Below, in pieces: positions 11,559 to 19,969 of a stretch of DNA of 50,238 nt. The translations under genes and the position numbers were made by a program. The DNA lies in assembly GCA_001303585.1 (NCBI GenBank), contig LJTT01000038.1:1-50238 (forward strand), written 5' to 3'. Each line of letters opens with the position of its first letter. The first letter of the stretch is position 1. Origin of the DNA: Betaproteobacteria bacterium SG8_41 (GTDB lineage: Bacteria > Pseudomonadota > Gammaproteobacteria > Burkholderiales > SG8-41). The notes under the pieces were generated by a model. That model did no database searches. It had not been told where the DNA came from and saw nothing but the letters and a program-made list of their open reading frames with translations.

Positions 11559-12221
11559 ATGACCAAGACCAGCCATATCAAACGTTATTTCATCACCGGC
11601 CTGCTCATCTGGGTGCCGCTGGTAATCACCGCTTGGGTGCTCAACTTGCTGGTGAGCACCCTGGATCAGATCCTGCAACTGCTTCCGCCTCAGTTCCGCA
11701 CGGAGAACTGGCTGGGTGTTCACGTTCCGGGATTCGGCGTCGCGATGACCGTGCTGATCGTGTTCGTGACCGGCCTGCTGGCAGCCAACATCATCGGACA
11801 ACGACTGGTGACGTTCTGGGAACGCCTGCTCGCGCGCATCCCGGTCGTGAATTCCATTTATAAGGGCGTGAAGCAGGTCAGCGACACTCTGTTCGCCCCG
11901 GGCGGCCAGGCTTTCCGCAAGGCAGTGCTGGTGCAATGGCCGCGCGAGGGCATGTGGACCATCGCCTTTCTCACCGGCGTTCCCGGGGGCGACGTCGTGT
12001 CGCATCTGGAGGGAGACTTCCTCAGCATTTACGTGCCGACGACGCCCAACCCGACCGGCGGCTATTTCGTCATGATGCGGCGAGCCGACGTCATCGAGCT
12101 CGACATGACGGTCGACGACGCCTTGAAATACATCATTTCGATGGGGGTGGCGACGCCGGTCGGGGCTCCGCGCGCACACAGCGCGGCGTCGGAGGTTGCT
12201 CGAAAGGCGGTTCATCAGTAA
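11559..12221 (+). CDS. DUF502 family inner-membrane protein
   Basis: 220 aa. Two transmembrane helices near the N-terminus (YFITGLLIWVPLVITAWVL, about 10-30; VAMTVLIVFVTGLLAANII, about 67-86), then the family signature RIPVVNSIYKGVKQVSDTLF, FRKAVLVQWPREGMW and VPTTPNPTGGYFVMM. It ends with a short cytoplasmic tail. DUF502 proteins are widespread and uncharacterised. In betaproteobacteria the gene sits immediately before aspS, as here. The start at 11559 follows two copies of GCGCCGGC, so no clear ribosome binding site is seen. Confidence 0.93.
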   Translation: MTKTSHIKRYFITGLLIWVPLVITAWVLNLLVSTLDQILQLLPPQFRTENWLGVHVPGFGVAMTVLIVFVTGLLAANIIGQRLVTFWERLLARIPVVNSIYKGVKQVSDTLFAPGGQAFRKAVLVQWPREGMWTIAFLTGVPGGDVVSHLEGDFLSIYVPTTPNPTGGYFVMMRRADVIELDMTVDDALKYIISMGVATPVGAPRAHSAASEVARKAVHQ

Positions 12222-12230
12222 AAGGAAGGG

Positions 12231-12310
12231 CGTGACCGGTGACCGGTCACGGGCTCGGAATTCAGGCGCTGCTGGTTATTGCGCATCACTCATCACCCAT
12301 CACCCATCAC
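12231..12310. repeat. Heptad arms between DUF502 gene and aspS
   Basis: The left arm CGTGACCGGTGACCGGTCAC (continuing with G) at 12231-12251 is a 10-bp perfect palindrome around one base. The right arm at 12281-12308 is GCGCATC ACTCATC ACCCATC in 7-bp phase, with a second ACCCATC, ending 10 bp before the aspS start. The two arms are in opposite sense. Confidence 0.75.
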
Positions 12311-12317
12311 GGCCCTT

Positions 12318-14099
12318 ATGCGTAGCGAGTACTGCGGACTGGTAAATCGGAAACACCTCGGTCAGACGGTGCACGTGTGCGGATGGGTCCACCGGCGGCG
12401 CGATCACGGCGGCGTGATCTTCATCGACCTGCGCGACCGCGAAGGTCTGCTGCAGGTGGTGTGTGACCCGGACACCCCGGAGACTTTCAAGACTGCCGAC
12501 CGGGTGCGCAACGAATTCGTGATCCGCGTCGAGGGAAAGGTGCGCGAGCGGCCGGCCGGCACGGTCAATCCCAACCTGCCGAGCGGGGAAGTCGAGGTGC
12601 TGGCGCAGGAGATCACGATCCTCAATCCTTCGCTCACGCCCGCGTTCCAGATCGACGAGGAGAACCTGTCCGAGACGGTGCGCCTCGAGCATCGCGTGCT
12701 CGATTTGCGCCGGCCGTTCATGCAGCAAAATCTCAAAATTCGCTATCGCGCCGCGATGTCGGTGCGCAATTTTCTCGATCGCGAAGGCTTTCTCGACATC
12801 GAGACGCCGATGCTCACGCGCTCGACGCCCGAGGGCGCGCGCGACTACCTCGTGCCCTCGCGGGTGCACGCGGGGCAGTTCTACGCGCTGCCGCAGTCGC
12901 CGCAGCTGTTCAAGCAGATGCTGATGATGGCGGGCTTCGACCGTTACTACCAGATTGTGAAGTGCTTCCGCGACGAGGATCTGCGAGCCGACCGCCAGCC
13001 GGAGTTCACGCAGATCGACATCGAGACCTCGTTCCTCGGACAGGAAGAGATCACGCGCATCATGGAAACGCTGATCCGTCACGTCTTCAAAGAGGTGATC
13101 GGCGTCGAGCTGCCCGATCCCTTCCCGCGGCTGGGTTATGCGGAGGCAATGTCGCGCTACGGCTCCGACAAGCCGGACCTGCGTGTGCCGCTCGAGTTGA
13201 CGGAGCTCACCGACGCCGTCCAGGACGTGGACTTCAAGGTCTTCAAGGAAGCCGCGCAGCTCAAGGACGGGCGCGTTGCTGCGCTGCGCCTGCCGCAGGG
13301 CGGAACGCTGACGCGCAGCGAGATCGACGCTTACACGGAGTACGTCAAACAGTTCGGTGCCAAGGGTCTTGCCTACATCAAGGTTAACGCGGTGAAGCGC
13401 GGGTCTGATGGGCTGCAATCGCCCATCCTCAAGTTTCTTTCGCCGGGCGCGATCCAGGCGATATTGGAGCGAACCGGTGCGTGCGACGGCGACCTGATTT
13501 TCTTCGGCGCGGACCGCGCGAAGATCGTCAACGAGGCGCTGGGCGCGCTGCGGGCGAAGCTGGGACACGAGCGCGGCCTCACGCAGCCGGGCTGGCGGCC
13601 GCTGTGGGTTCTCGATTTCCCGATGTTCGAGTACGACGACACGGAAAAGCGCTGGGCCGCAATGCACCATCCCTTTACCTCGCCGGCGGACGGGCACGAG
13701 GACCTGCTCGAAACCGACCCGGGGGCGGCGCGCGCCAAAGCGCACGACATGGTGGTGAACGGCTGGGAGATTGGCGGGGGCTCGGTGCGGATACACCGGC
13801 AGGAGGTGCAGCAGAAGGTGTTCCGTGCGCTCGGCATTGGAGCGGACGAGGCGCAGGCCAAGTTCGGGTTCCTGCTGGAGTCGTTGCAGTATGGCGCGCC
13901 GCCGCACGGCGGCATCGCCTTCGGTCTCGACCGCATTGTGGCCCTCATGGCGGGAGTCGACTCGATCCGCGACGTGATCGCATTTCCCAAGACACAACGC
14001 GCGCAGTGCCTGCTCACGCAGGCGCCGAGCGCGGTGGACGAGCGGCAGTTGCGCGAGCTGCACATACGGCTGCGGAAGACGGAGCAAGGGAAAGACTGA
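12318..14099 (+). CDS. aspS: Aspartyl-tRNA synthetase, likely non-discriminating (AspRS, Asp/Asn)
   Basis: 593 aa class IIb synthetase. The start [13 protein letters not shown] at 12318 is chosen because the codons before it are heptad repeat DNA. Anticodon-binding OB fold (1-105), then class II motif 2 ([20 protein letters not shown]), the GAD insertion in the middle, and motif 3 ([16 protein letters not shown]). The OB fold has RRRDHGG (His30) and RERPAGTV (Gly81). These match the His/Gly pair reported for non-discriminating AspRSs, in place of Leu/Lys in the E. coli enzyme. If so, the enzyme also makes Asp-tRNA(Asn) and the cell needs GatCAB amidotransferase. First of a tight run with RNase, barstar and nudB. 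Confidence 0.97.
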   Translation: MRSEYCGLVNRKHLGQTVHVCGWVHRRRDHGGVIFIDLRDREGLLQVVCDPDTPETFKTADRVRNEFVIRVEGKVRERPAGTVNPNLPSGEVEVLAQEITILNPSLTPAFQIDEENLSETVRLEHRVLDLRRPFMQQNLKIRYRAAMSVRNFLDREGFLDIETPMLTRSTPEGARDYLVPSRVHAGQFYALPQSPQLFKQMLMMAGFDRYYQIVKCFRDEDLRADRQPEFTQIDIETSFLGQEEITRIMETLIRHVFKEVIGVELPDPFPRLGYAEAMSRYGSDKPDLRVPLELTELTDAVQDVDFKVFKEAAQLKDGRVAALRLPQGGTLTRSEIDAYTEYVKQFGAKGLAYIKVNAVKRGSDGLQSPILKFLSPGAIQAILERTGACDGDLIFFGADRAKIVNEALGALRAKLGHERGLTQPGWRPLWVLDFPMFEYDDTEKRWAAMHHPFTSPADGHEDLLETDPGAARAKAHDMVVNGWEIGGGSVRIHRQEVQQKVFRALGIGADEAQAKFGFLLESLQYGAPPHGGIAFGLDRIVALMAGVDSIRDVIAFPKTQRAQCLLTQAPSAVDERQLRELHIRLRKTEQGKD

Positions 14100-14126
14100 A
14101 CCGCCCAGGCGCCAAGGACGCCAGGA

Positions 14127-14513
14127 ATGCGACGACTCGGACTCACGCTGCTGGCGTTGCTAATCGGCTTCGCGCCGCTTGCGCATGGGCGGGGCACTTT
14201 GCCGGAGCCGCTCCACGAAATTCCGATTGCAGAGCTGCCGGCGGAAGCGCGGGCGACGATCAGGCTCATCAAGCAGGGAGGGCCTTTCCCGTACGAGCGC
14301 GACGGGACCGTCTTTCGCAACTTCGAAAAGCGGCTGCCGTTGCGCGAGCGGGGCTACTATCAGGAGTACACGGTGCCTACGCCCGGCGCGAAGACCCGTG
14401 GCGCGCGCCGCATTGTCGCCGGGCGCGGCGGCGAGCTCTACTACACGGCCGATCATTACCGCAGCTTCGTGCGTATTCGTGAACACCCACGAAGGGTGAA
14501 CGGTGAACGGTGA
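14127..14513 (+). CDS. Secreted guanyl-type ribonuclease (barnase/RNase N1-T1 family)
   Basis: 128 aa. Signal peptide MRRLGLTLLALLIGFAPLAHG, then about 105 mature residues. Family core: FPYERDGTVFRNFEKRLP, YYQEYTVPTPG (catalytic Glu), GARRIVAGRGGELYYTADHY (Arg, then catalytic His) and SFVRI. These enzymes cut RNA after guanine and are toxic inside the cell. The next gene encodes the barstar-type inhibitor, overlapping by four bases (GTGA). The last codons (VNGER, stop) are written by GGTGAAC heptads. Reading continues directly from aspS (27-bp gap containing a CGCCAAGGACGCCAGGA repeat). The export signal suggests use against neighbours or for RNA scavenging. Confidence 0.92.
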   Translation: MRRLGLTLLALLIGFAPLAHGRGTLPEPLHEIPIAELPAEARATIRLIKQGGPFPYERDGTVFRNFEKRLPLRERGYYQEYTVPTPGAKTRGARRIVAGRGGELYYTADHYRSFVRIREHPRRVNGER

Positions 14514-14522
14514 ACGGTGAGC
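14495..14522 (+). repeat. Four GGTGAAC heptads across the RNase stop / barstar start
   Basis: Three perfect GGTGAAC units (14495, 14502, 14509) and one GGTGAGC (14516). Every unit contains GTGA. The RNase stop TGA (14511-14513) and the barstar start GTG (14510-14512) both lie in the third unit. Confidence 0.9.
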
Positions 14523-14953
14523 GAAATACTGGTTCGAGCCTGAACCCCGAAGCCTCTGGCGTGTATCTCGCGCCGCCGGATGCCTCGAGGCTGCGCGCTG
14601 CCGCGACGCGCAGCACGCTGGCGTGGATGGAGCTCGACACCGGGGCGGCGCGCAACAAAATGCAGTTTCTCACGGCGTGCGCGAGGGATCTCCAGTTTCC
14701 GGACGGGTTCGGCGGCAACTGGGACGCGCTTGCCGATTGCCTGCAGGACTTCTCGTGGAAACCGGCGTCGGGTTATGTTGTGCTGTGGCGCGGCGCGAGC
14801 GCACTTGCCAGCGCCGCTCCCGACGACTTTGCGATGGCCCTTGAAATTTTTTGCGACGCCGCCATTTACTGGAGAAAGAGCGGGCGCGTGTTCATTGCGC
14901 TGCTCGACGAGGATCTCCGCGGCGTGGCGGTGCAGCCGTTTCCTGGGTTGTGA
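14510..14953 (+). CDS. Barstar-family RNase inhibitor
   Basis: 147 aa, cytoplasmic, no signal peptide. The barstar signature is FPDGFGGNWDALADCLQDFSW (given here as FPDGFGGNWDALADCLQ + DFSW) around residues 63-83, preceded by ELDTGAARNKMQFLTACARD and followed by a beta strand GYVVLWRGA. It would bind and block the RNase encoded just upstream before that is exported. I take the GTG at 14510, which overlaps the RNase stop and gives the usual 15-20 residues before SGVYLAPP; there is no in-frame ATG before residue 40. Ends overlapping nudB by four bases. Both junctions (GTGA) point to translational coupling. Confidence 0.9.
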   Translation: MNGERNTGSSLNPEASGVYLAPPDASRLRAAATRSTLAWMELDTGAARNKMQFLTACARDLQFPDGFGGNWDALADCLQDFSWKPASGYVVLWRGASALASAAPDDFAMALEIFCDAAIYWRKSGRVFIALLDEDLRGVAVQPFPGL

Positions 14954-15399
14954 ATTACAAGATACCCGTCTCGGTTCTCGTGCTGGTGCATACACCGGAC
15001 CTGAAGGTTCTGCTGCTCGAGCGCGCGGATCGCCCGGGTTTCTGGCAATCCGTAACCGGCAGCCAGCACGAAGGCGAGAGCCTTGCCGAGACGGCGGCGC
15101 GCGAGTTGCGGGAAGAGACGGGCCTCGAGGCCGGTCGCTACGGGCTCACCGACTGGCACAAGCAGAATCGCTTCGAGATTTTCCGGAGCTGGCGCAGCCG
15201 TTACGCGCCCGGTGTCACGCACAATCTCGAGCACGTATTCGCACTGTGCGTGCCGCAGGCGTTGCCGGTGACGCTCGAGCCGCGGGAGCATTTGCGCTAC
15301 CAGTGGCTTCCTTGGGAAGCGGCTGCGCAAAAGGTTTTTTCCTGGACAAATGCCGAGGCAATACAGGAATTGCCGCAGCGCACAGTACAGAAACCCTGA
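14950..15399 (+). CDS. nudB: Dihydroneopterin triphosphate diphosphatase (Nudix)
   Basis: 149 aa. The start is a GTG at 14950 overlapping the barstar stop; the protein begins (M)NYKIPVSVLVLVHTPDLK as NudB does. A perfect Nudix box GSQHEGESLAETAARELREETGL (written as GSQHEGE...REETGL, residues about 37-59) has all catalytic Glu residues. Then WHKQNRFEIF, VTHNLEHVFALCVP and the C-terminal YQWLPWEAAAQKVFSWTN. It removes pyrophosphate from 7,8-dihydroneopterin triphosphate in folate synthesis. aspS-nudB adjacency is normal; the RNase/barstar pair is an insertion between them seen in some relatives. Confidence 0.93.
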   Translation: MNYKIPVSVLVLVHTPDLKVLLLERADRPGFWQSVTGSQHEGESLAETAARELREETGLEAGRYGLTDWHKQNRFEIFRSWRSRYAPGVTHNLEHVFALCVPQALPVTLEPREHLRYQWLPWEAAAQKVFSWTNAEAIQELPQRTVQKP

Positions 15400-15496
15400 C
15401 CAGAATACGGACTTCTCTTTTTGCGGGCACTAATCGGGTGGATTTTTTGTCACAGTATGGTAAATTTCTTCACTCTTTGAGAGACCCCGAGTCGTG

Positions 15497-16594
15497 ATGG
15501 AAGCTGCAACGGTCACATTCGAACGTTTCAAGCCGCTGGCCGACGAGGCGTGCCAGCCGCGGATCAAGGCCGCGAGGGCGAAGCTCGGCGAGCGCGCGGT
15601 CATACTCGGCCATCATTACCAGCGTGCTGATGTCTATCGGCACGCCGATCTCACCGGGGATTCGCTGCAGCTCTCCCGCCTCGCTGCGCAGACCGACGCG
15701 CAGTACATCGTCTTCTGCGGCGTGCATTTCATGGCGGAGGTGGCGGACATCCTTTCCAAGCCGGAACAGGTGGCGATCCTGCCCGACTTGAGCGCCGGAT
15801 GCTCGATGGCGGACATGGCAAATCTGGCCAAAGTGGAGCGCGCGTGGCGCGAGCTCTCATCCGTGCTCGATCCCGACGAGCACGTCACGCCGGTAACTTA
15901 CATAAACTCGGCCGCGGACCTGAAGGCGTTCTGCGGAGAGCACGGCGGCATCGTGTGCACCTCGTCCAATGCGCGCGGGATTCTCGAGTGGTCGTTCAAG
16001 CGGCGCGACAAGGTTCTGTTCTTCCCGGACCAGCATCTGGGCCGCTGGACAGGGTACCTCATGGACATCCCGCTCGCGGAAATGCTGGTGTGGGATCCCG
16101 ACGAGGAGCTCGGCGGGCTCACCCCGCAGCAGATCAAGATGGCGAAGATTCTGCTGTGGAAGGGGCATTGTTCGGTGCACCAGATGTTTCAGCCGCAGCA
16201 CATCCTGCGCTGGCGCGATCAGAATCCGAGCGGGATGGTGATCTCGCATCCTGAGTGCAAGTTCGACGTGTGCAAGCTCTCCGATTACGTTGGCTCGACG
16301 GATTTCATAATTCGCACTATTGCCGCAAGCTCGCCGGGCACACGCTGGCTCGTTGGCACCGAGCTCAACCTTGTTAACCGGATCGCCGAGCAATTCAGGC
16401 CGCAGGGCAAGATCGTCCAGTTCATGTCGCCCATGGTGTGCATGTGCTCCACAATGGCGCGAATTGACCCGCAGCACCTGGCCTGGTCGCTCGAGAACCT
16501 GGCGGAAGGCAAGATCGTCAATCAGATCAAGGTGCCGGCGCGCGAGGCCGACCTGGCCCGTATCGCTCTCGACCGCATGCTTGCGGTCTCTTAA
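15497..16594 (+). CDS. nadA: Quinolinate synthase A
   Basis: 365 aa; ATG at 15497 (a GTG sits one codon before). It condenses iminoaspartate with dihydroxyacetone phosphate to quinolinate in NAD synthesis using a [4Fe-4S] cluster. Visible: AVILGHHYQRADVYRHADLT, GDSLQLSRLAA, FCGVHFMAEVADIL, cluster Cys in LSAGCSMADM, VTYINSAADLKAFC, SSNARGILEW, VISHPECKFDVC, STDFIIRTI and the C-terminal MVCMCSTMARID. All conserved Cys are present. nadB is not nearby. About 95 bp of non-coding DNA precede it, so it probably has its own promoter. Confidence 0.97.
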   Translation: MEAATVTFERFKPLADEACQPRIKAARAKLGERAVILGHHYQRADVYRHADLTGDSLQLSRLAAQTDAQYIVFCGVHFMAEVADILSKPEQVAILPDLSAGCSMADMANLAKVERAWRELSSVLDPDEHVTPVTYINSAADLKAFCGEHGGIVCTSSNARGILEWSFKRRDKVLFFPDQHLGRWTGYLMDIPLAEMLVWDPDEELGGLTPQQIKMAKILLWKGHCSVHQMFQPQHILRWRDQNPSGMVISHPECKFDVCKLSDYVGSTDFIIRTIAASSPGTRWLVGTELNLVNRIAEQFRPQGKIVQFMSPMVCMCSTMARIDPQHLAWSLENLAEGKIVNQIKVPAREADLARIALDRMLAVS

Positions 16595-16726
16595 ATACTT
16601 CCCGGCAGCTCAACGGCGGCACGCGGTGTTACGCTAATGGCGTACTGGCCGGCGTGCGGGCGCTTGCGTCAACGCCTGGCTCCATGAGACGCGTCCATAT
16701 GCTGGAAGCCATTCGCGTTGCATGAC

Positions 16727-17509
16727 ATGAAAGTCTCTGCTTTGGCCGAGAGAAACGGCACTCGCACCCTGCGTGTGGCCACCTATAACATCCACAAGGG
16801 TTTCTCCTTTTTTAAGCGACGTCTGGTCATCCACGACGTCCGCGAGCAACTGCGCATGCTGGGTGCGGATGTCGTGTTCCTGCAGGAGGTGCATGGCAGC
16901 CATGAGCGGCACGCTTCCCGCTTCAGTGAGTGGCCGGCTGCGCCGCAATACGAGTTCCTCGCTGACTCGGTGTGGCGCGAGTACGCCTACGGCAAGAACG
17001 CGATTTATGACCAGGGACATCATGGCAATGCCATCCTGTCGAGATTTCCCATCCTTCGTTGGGACAACCAGGACGTATCGACCCACCGTCTCGAGAAGCG
17101 CGGCCTTCTCCATTGCGAAATTCAGCTGCCGCGCTGGAAGGAGCCGCTTCATTGCGTGTGCGTGCACCTCGGTCTGTTGGCCCGCTGGCGCGGCCGGCAG
17201 CTGGAGCTGCTGCGTCAACGGATCGAGCGCCTCGTGCCGCCAACGGCTCCGTTGATCGTCGCCGGCGATTTCAATGATTGGCGCTACCGCGTTGCCCAGG
17301 AGCTTGCCCAACCCCTCAACATGCACGAGGTCTTCGAGCTCGTGAGGGGCGTCCCGGCGCGAAGCTTCCCGGCGGTGCTGCCGCTGATGGCGCTCGACCG
17401 GATCTACCTGCGCGGCTTTCAGGTACGGCATGCCCACGTTCACCACGGCCGCGCCTGGGCGCGTATCTCGGACCACGCCGCGCTGGCGGCGACGTTGGTG
17501 CGTTCTTGA
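16727..17509 (+). CDS. Endonuclease/exonuclease/phosphatase family protein (YbhP-like)
   Basis: 260 aa from ATG 16727. EEP fold motifs in order: LRVATYNIHKGFSF, DVVFLQEVHGS (metal Glu), HHGNAILSRFPIL, VCVHLGLLARWRGRQ, LIVAGDFNDWR (Asp/Asn), and the C-terminal ARISDHAALAATL (catalytic Asp-His). The family includes AP endonucleases and phosphodiesterases; the substrate of YbhP-type members is unknown. It is followed 10 bp later by clsB, the same pairing as ybhP-ybhO in E. coli, which suggests a link to phospholipid head-group metabolism. Confidence 0.92.
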   Translation: MKVSALAERNGTRTLRVATYNIHKGFSFFKRRLVIHDVREQLRMLGADVVFLQEVHGSHERHASRFSEWPAAPQYEFLADSVWREYAYGKNAIYDQGHHGNAILSRFPILRWDNQDVSTHRLEKRGLLHCEIQLPRWKEPLHCVCVHLGLLARWRGRQLELLRQRIERLVPPTAPLIVAGDFNDWRYRVAQELAQPLNMHEVFELVRGVPARSFPAVLPLMALDRIYLRGFQVRHAHVHHGRAWARISDHAALAATLVRS

Positions 17510-17519
17510 GGCCTCGGCC

Positions 17520-18686
17520 ATGGCTGCGACTGTCGACGGCAACCGCGTCACGCTGCTGGTAAGCGGCGTCGAGTACTTCCCGGCGCTGGAGGCCGAGCTC
17601 GATGCCGCTCGCCACGAAATTCACCTCGAGACCTACATCTTCGAGAATGATGTGGCTGGCCGTGCCATCGGGGCCGCGCTCGCGCGCGCCGCGCGCCGCG
17701 GCGTCGAGACCAATGTGATGGTGGACGGCTTCGGCTCGAGCGATCTGGATGCGGCATTCATTGCGGAGCTCAGGGGCGCCGGGGTGAATTTTCTTGTATT
17801 CCGTCCCGACAACTCGCCATGGATCTTCCGGCGCGCGCGCCTGCGCCGCCTGCACCGCAAGATCGCCGTGATCGACGCGCGCGTCGCGTTTGTCGGCGGC
17901 ATCAATATCATCGATGACATGGACACGCCCGGACACACTCCGCCACGCTTCGATTACGCAGTGCGCGTCGAAGGGCCGCTGGTCGCGCGCGTTCACGCTG
18001 CGGTCAAGCGGTTGTGGGCGCTGGTGACCGCGACGCAGCTCCGCGCAGGCTGGCGGCGGCTGCGCGAGATGGGCCCCTTCAGCGCGCCGCGGGGCGGGCA
18101 GCGGGCGGCATTCCTGGTGCGCGACAACATCAGGCATCGGAGCGACATCGAGCAGGCCTATCTGTCGGCGATCGCGGGCGCGCGCAGCGAAATCATCATG
18201 GCCAATGCCTACTTCTTTCCTGGCATCCACTTCCGGCGGGCCTTGATGGACGCGGCGGCGCGCGGCGTGCGCGTGGTGCTGCTGCTGCAAGGAAGGGTGG
18301 AGTACGTCCTGCTGCATTATGCATCGCGGGCACTGTACGGCACATTCCTCGACGGAGGCATCGAGATTCACGAATACCACAAGAGCTTCCTGCACGCGAA
18401 AGTGGCCGTCGTCGACGGCTGCTGGGCAACCGTGGGTTCATCGAACATCGACCCCTTCAGCCTGCTGCTCGCGCGCGAAGCGAACATCGTGATCGAGGAC
18501 CGGACGTTTGCCGGCCAATTGCGCGAAAGCCTGGTCACAGCGATGGCTGAAGGCTCGAGGAAGCTCGAGCCAAAATACTGGCAGCGTCAGCCGTTTCCGG
18601 TGCGGGTCATCACCTGGCTGTCCTACGGGCTCGCGCGCCTGCTGACCGGCCTGTTCGCCTACGGCAGGGCGGACGAATTCACCTGA
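17520..18686 (+). CDS. clsB: Cardiolipin synthase B (PLD family)
   Basis: 388 aa, ATG at 17520. Two HKD phospholipase-D motifs: LHRKIAVIDARVAFVGGIN (His112) and FLHAKVAVVDGCWATVGSSN (His292), with the second followed by NIDPFSLLLAREANIVI. Also typical is NRVTLLVSGVEYFPALEAEL at the N-terminus, HLETYIFENDVAGR, and ANAYFFPGIHFRRAL. The C-terminal hydrophobic/basic stretch (ITWLSYGLARLLTGLF) would touch the membrane. ClsB condenses phospholipids (phosphatidylglycerol with a second phospholipid) to cardiolipin. Operon with the EEP nuclease. Confidence 0.93.
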   Translation: MAATVDGNRVTLLVSGVEYFPALEAELDAARHEIHLETYIFENDVAGRAIGAALARAARRGVETNVMVDGFGSSDLDAAFIAELRGAGVNFLVFRPDNSPWIFRRARLRRLHRKIAVIDARVAFVGGINIIDDMDTPGHTPPRFDYAVRVEGPLVARVHAAVKRLWALVTATQLRAGWRRLREMGPFSAPRGGQRAAFLVRDNIRHRSDIEQAYLSAIAGARSEIIMANAYFFPGIHFRRALMDAAARGVRVVLLLQGRVEYVLLHYASRALYGTFLDGGIEIHEYHKSFLHAKVAVVDGCWATVGSSNIDPFSLLLAREANIVIEDRTFAGQLRESLVTAMAEGSRKLEPKYWQRQPFPVRVITWLSYGLARLLTGLFAYGRADEFT

Positions 18687-18691
18687 AAGCC

Positions 18692-18838
18692 GTGACCAGT
18701 GACCAGTGACCTGTGAACGGTGGGCAGGCTAAACACCTTCGTGAAACGTGTTTAGCTACGCCCGAACACTGCTCGCGAACCTTTCCACCCTCTGACTTCT
18801 GACTTCGGATAGTCCCATCACTCTTCACCCGTCACGGG
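18692..18838. repeat. Heptad arms between clsB and the glycine-zipper gene
   Basis: Left arm 18692-18726: GTGACCA GTGACCA, then GTGACCT GTGAACG and GTGGGCA. Right arm 18790-18838: CTCTGAC TTCTGAC, TTCGGAT AGTCCCA, TCACTCT TCACCCG, TCACGGG. The ends are complementary (CCGTGAC / GTCACGG). It sits between two convergent genes. Confidence 0.75.
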
Positions 18839-18844
18839 TTCAGG

Positions 18845-19612
18845 TTAGTAGCGGTACGTGTAGCCCCCCTTGGTGCTGACCGGCGTGCTGCGCAGCGGTG
18901 GCAGCGGTCGGCTCACGACCGGCGCCCGCGGATCCAGCGCAGGCGGGGCGGGCGCGGCGGCGTTGCCTTCCAAGAGGCTGACGCCGACGCGCACGGCGCT
19001 ACCCGGGTCGTAGGGCAGCGTCGTAGTGACGTCATGACCGTTATAGCGATAGACCACGGTGTAGCCCGTGACCACGTCGCGCGCGGATTCAACGGTCCGG
19101 CAGCGCTCCGCCGGTTGCGCGCCGGCAGTTTGTGTCCGCTGCGGATTTTGCACGCGGTCCCCGATCATGCTGCCGGCGATTGCGCCGGCTCCGGCGGCCG
19201 CAGTCTTGCCGCTTCCCTTTCCGATTTGCGCGCCGGCAAGCCCGCCGGCTGCACCGCCGATCACGGCGCCTGTAACGGGACGCCCGCTGTCGGGATTCGC
19301 AACGCGATCTCCCACGATCGTGCCCACTACCGCGCCGGCCGCGGTGGCGACGTTGCGCCCGCTGCCTTTGCCGATTCGACTGCCGAGAAGAGCGCCCGCC
19401 ACGCCGCCGACGATCGGACCGATGATGCTGCGCTCCGCAACCGGTGCCGGCGCAGGCGCAGTGGCGATGGGCTCGCAATATTGTTGGGGCTCATAAATTC
19501 GTTCCACGATGGGAGTCGAGGAAATGACTCGGGCGGTATCCGTGAAATCGGGGGCCGCGAAGCCCGCGCCGGTGAAAGCGCTCAGCACCGCGACCGAAAT
19601 CGTTTTTTTCAT
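18845..19612 (-). CDS. Exported protein with duplicated glycine-zipper 2TM domain
   Basis: 255 aa. Signal peptide MKKTISVAVLSAFTGAGFAA. Two copies of a 2TM glycine zipper: residues about 63-107 (IIGPIVGGVAGALLGSRIGK..., GDRVANP) and about 112-155 (TGAVIGGAAGGLAGAQIGK..., GDRVQNP), clearly an internal duplication. Then a beta-rich tail with AERCRTVESARDVVTGYTVV, YRYNGHDVTTTLPYDPGS and a Pro-rich end. Similar to the 17-kDa surface antigen / SlyB-like group, outer-membrane associated. No lipobox Cys at the cleavage site. Function is probably envelope structure or stress. Confidence 0.85.
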   Translation of the reverse strand: MKKTISVAVLSAFTGAGFAAPDFTDTARVISSTPIVERIYEPQQYCEPIATAPAPAPVAERSIIGPIVGGVAGALLGSRIGKGSGRNVATAAGAVVGTIVGDRVANPDSGRPVTGAVIGGAAGGLAGAQIGKGSGKTAAAGAGAIAGSMIGDRVQNPQRTQTAGAQPAERCRTVESARDVVTGYTVVYRYNGHDVTTTLPYDPGSAVRVGVSLLEGNAAAPAPPALDPRAPVVSRPLPPLRSTPVSTKGGYTYRY

Positions 19613-19871
19613 CGTGGCATCCTTTCTTTCAATACCCGCGCACGAGCTGCGCGGCCGCTATCGTCTGCTTTCCCGCCCCTGATCGAAGCGGCGGGGGCAC
19701 CGTTCGCCTTCGAGCCTATTAGAAGGCAAGCGATAGCGCGGCGCCGCATTCTTTACATACGGTTACATAAGTCACATTTTTGAAAAATGACCATGGGCGG
19801 AAACGACGATTCGCGCGGATGACCTAACCCTGGCACCGCTGCGGCGAGTCGAAGCGTCGAGATCGCTACAG

Positions 19872-19894
19872 GAGTGTGGAGAATCCCGACACTC
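19872..19894. promoter_or_regulatory. Dyad, possible enhancer site for a sigma-54 activator
   Basis: GAGTGT - 11 nt - ACACTC, perfect 6-bp half sites, centred about 60 bp upstream of the predicted sigma-54 -24 box. Position and symmetry suit a bacterial enhancer-binding protein, but the sequence is not one I can assign to NtrC or another named regulator. Confidence 0.4.
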
Positions 19895-19943
19895 TTGCAG
19901 AAGCTGCGATTCATAACTCATTGATTTGGAGCGACCCCGATGC

Positions 19944-19959
19944 TGGCACCGCTCTTGCA
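19944..19959 (+). promoter_or_regulatory. Sigma-54 (RpoN) promoter
   Basis: TGGCAC-CGCTC-TTGCA: the -24 GG and -12 GC doublets are exactly 10 bp apart and both elements match the consensus TGGCAC-N5-TTGCW. The predicted start site is about 19970. No coding sequence follows; a strong terminator follows at 20027-20057. Confidence 0.75.
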
Positions 19960-19969
19960 ATAGAGAGGG

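Noticed and set aside
12300..14087. A 595-codon open frame antisense to aspS.
   Set aside because: Same reason; aspS is unequivocal.
19831..19846. TGGCACCGCTGCGGCG, a second possible sigma-54 site 113 bp upstream of the good one.
   Set aside because: GG and GC spacing is right but the -12 element has lost TT (CGGC instead of TTGC).
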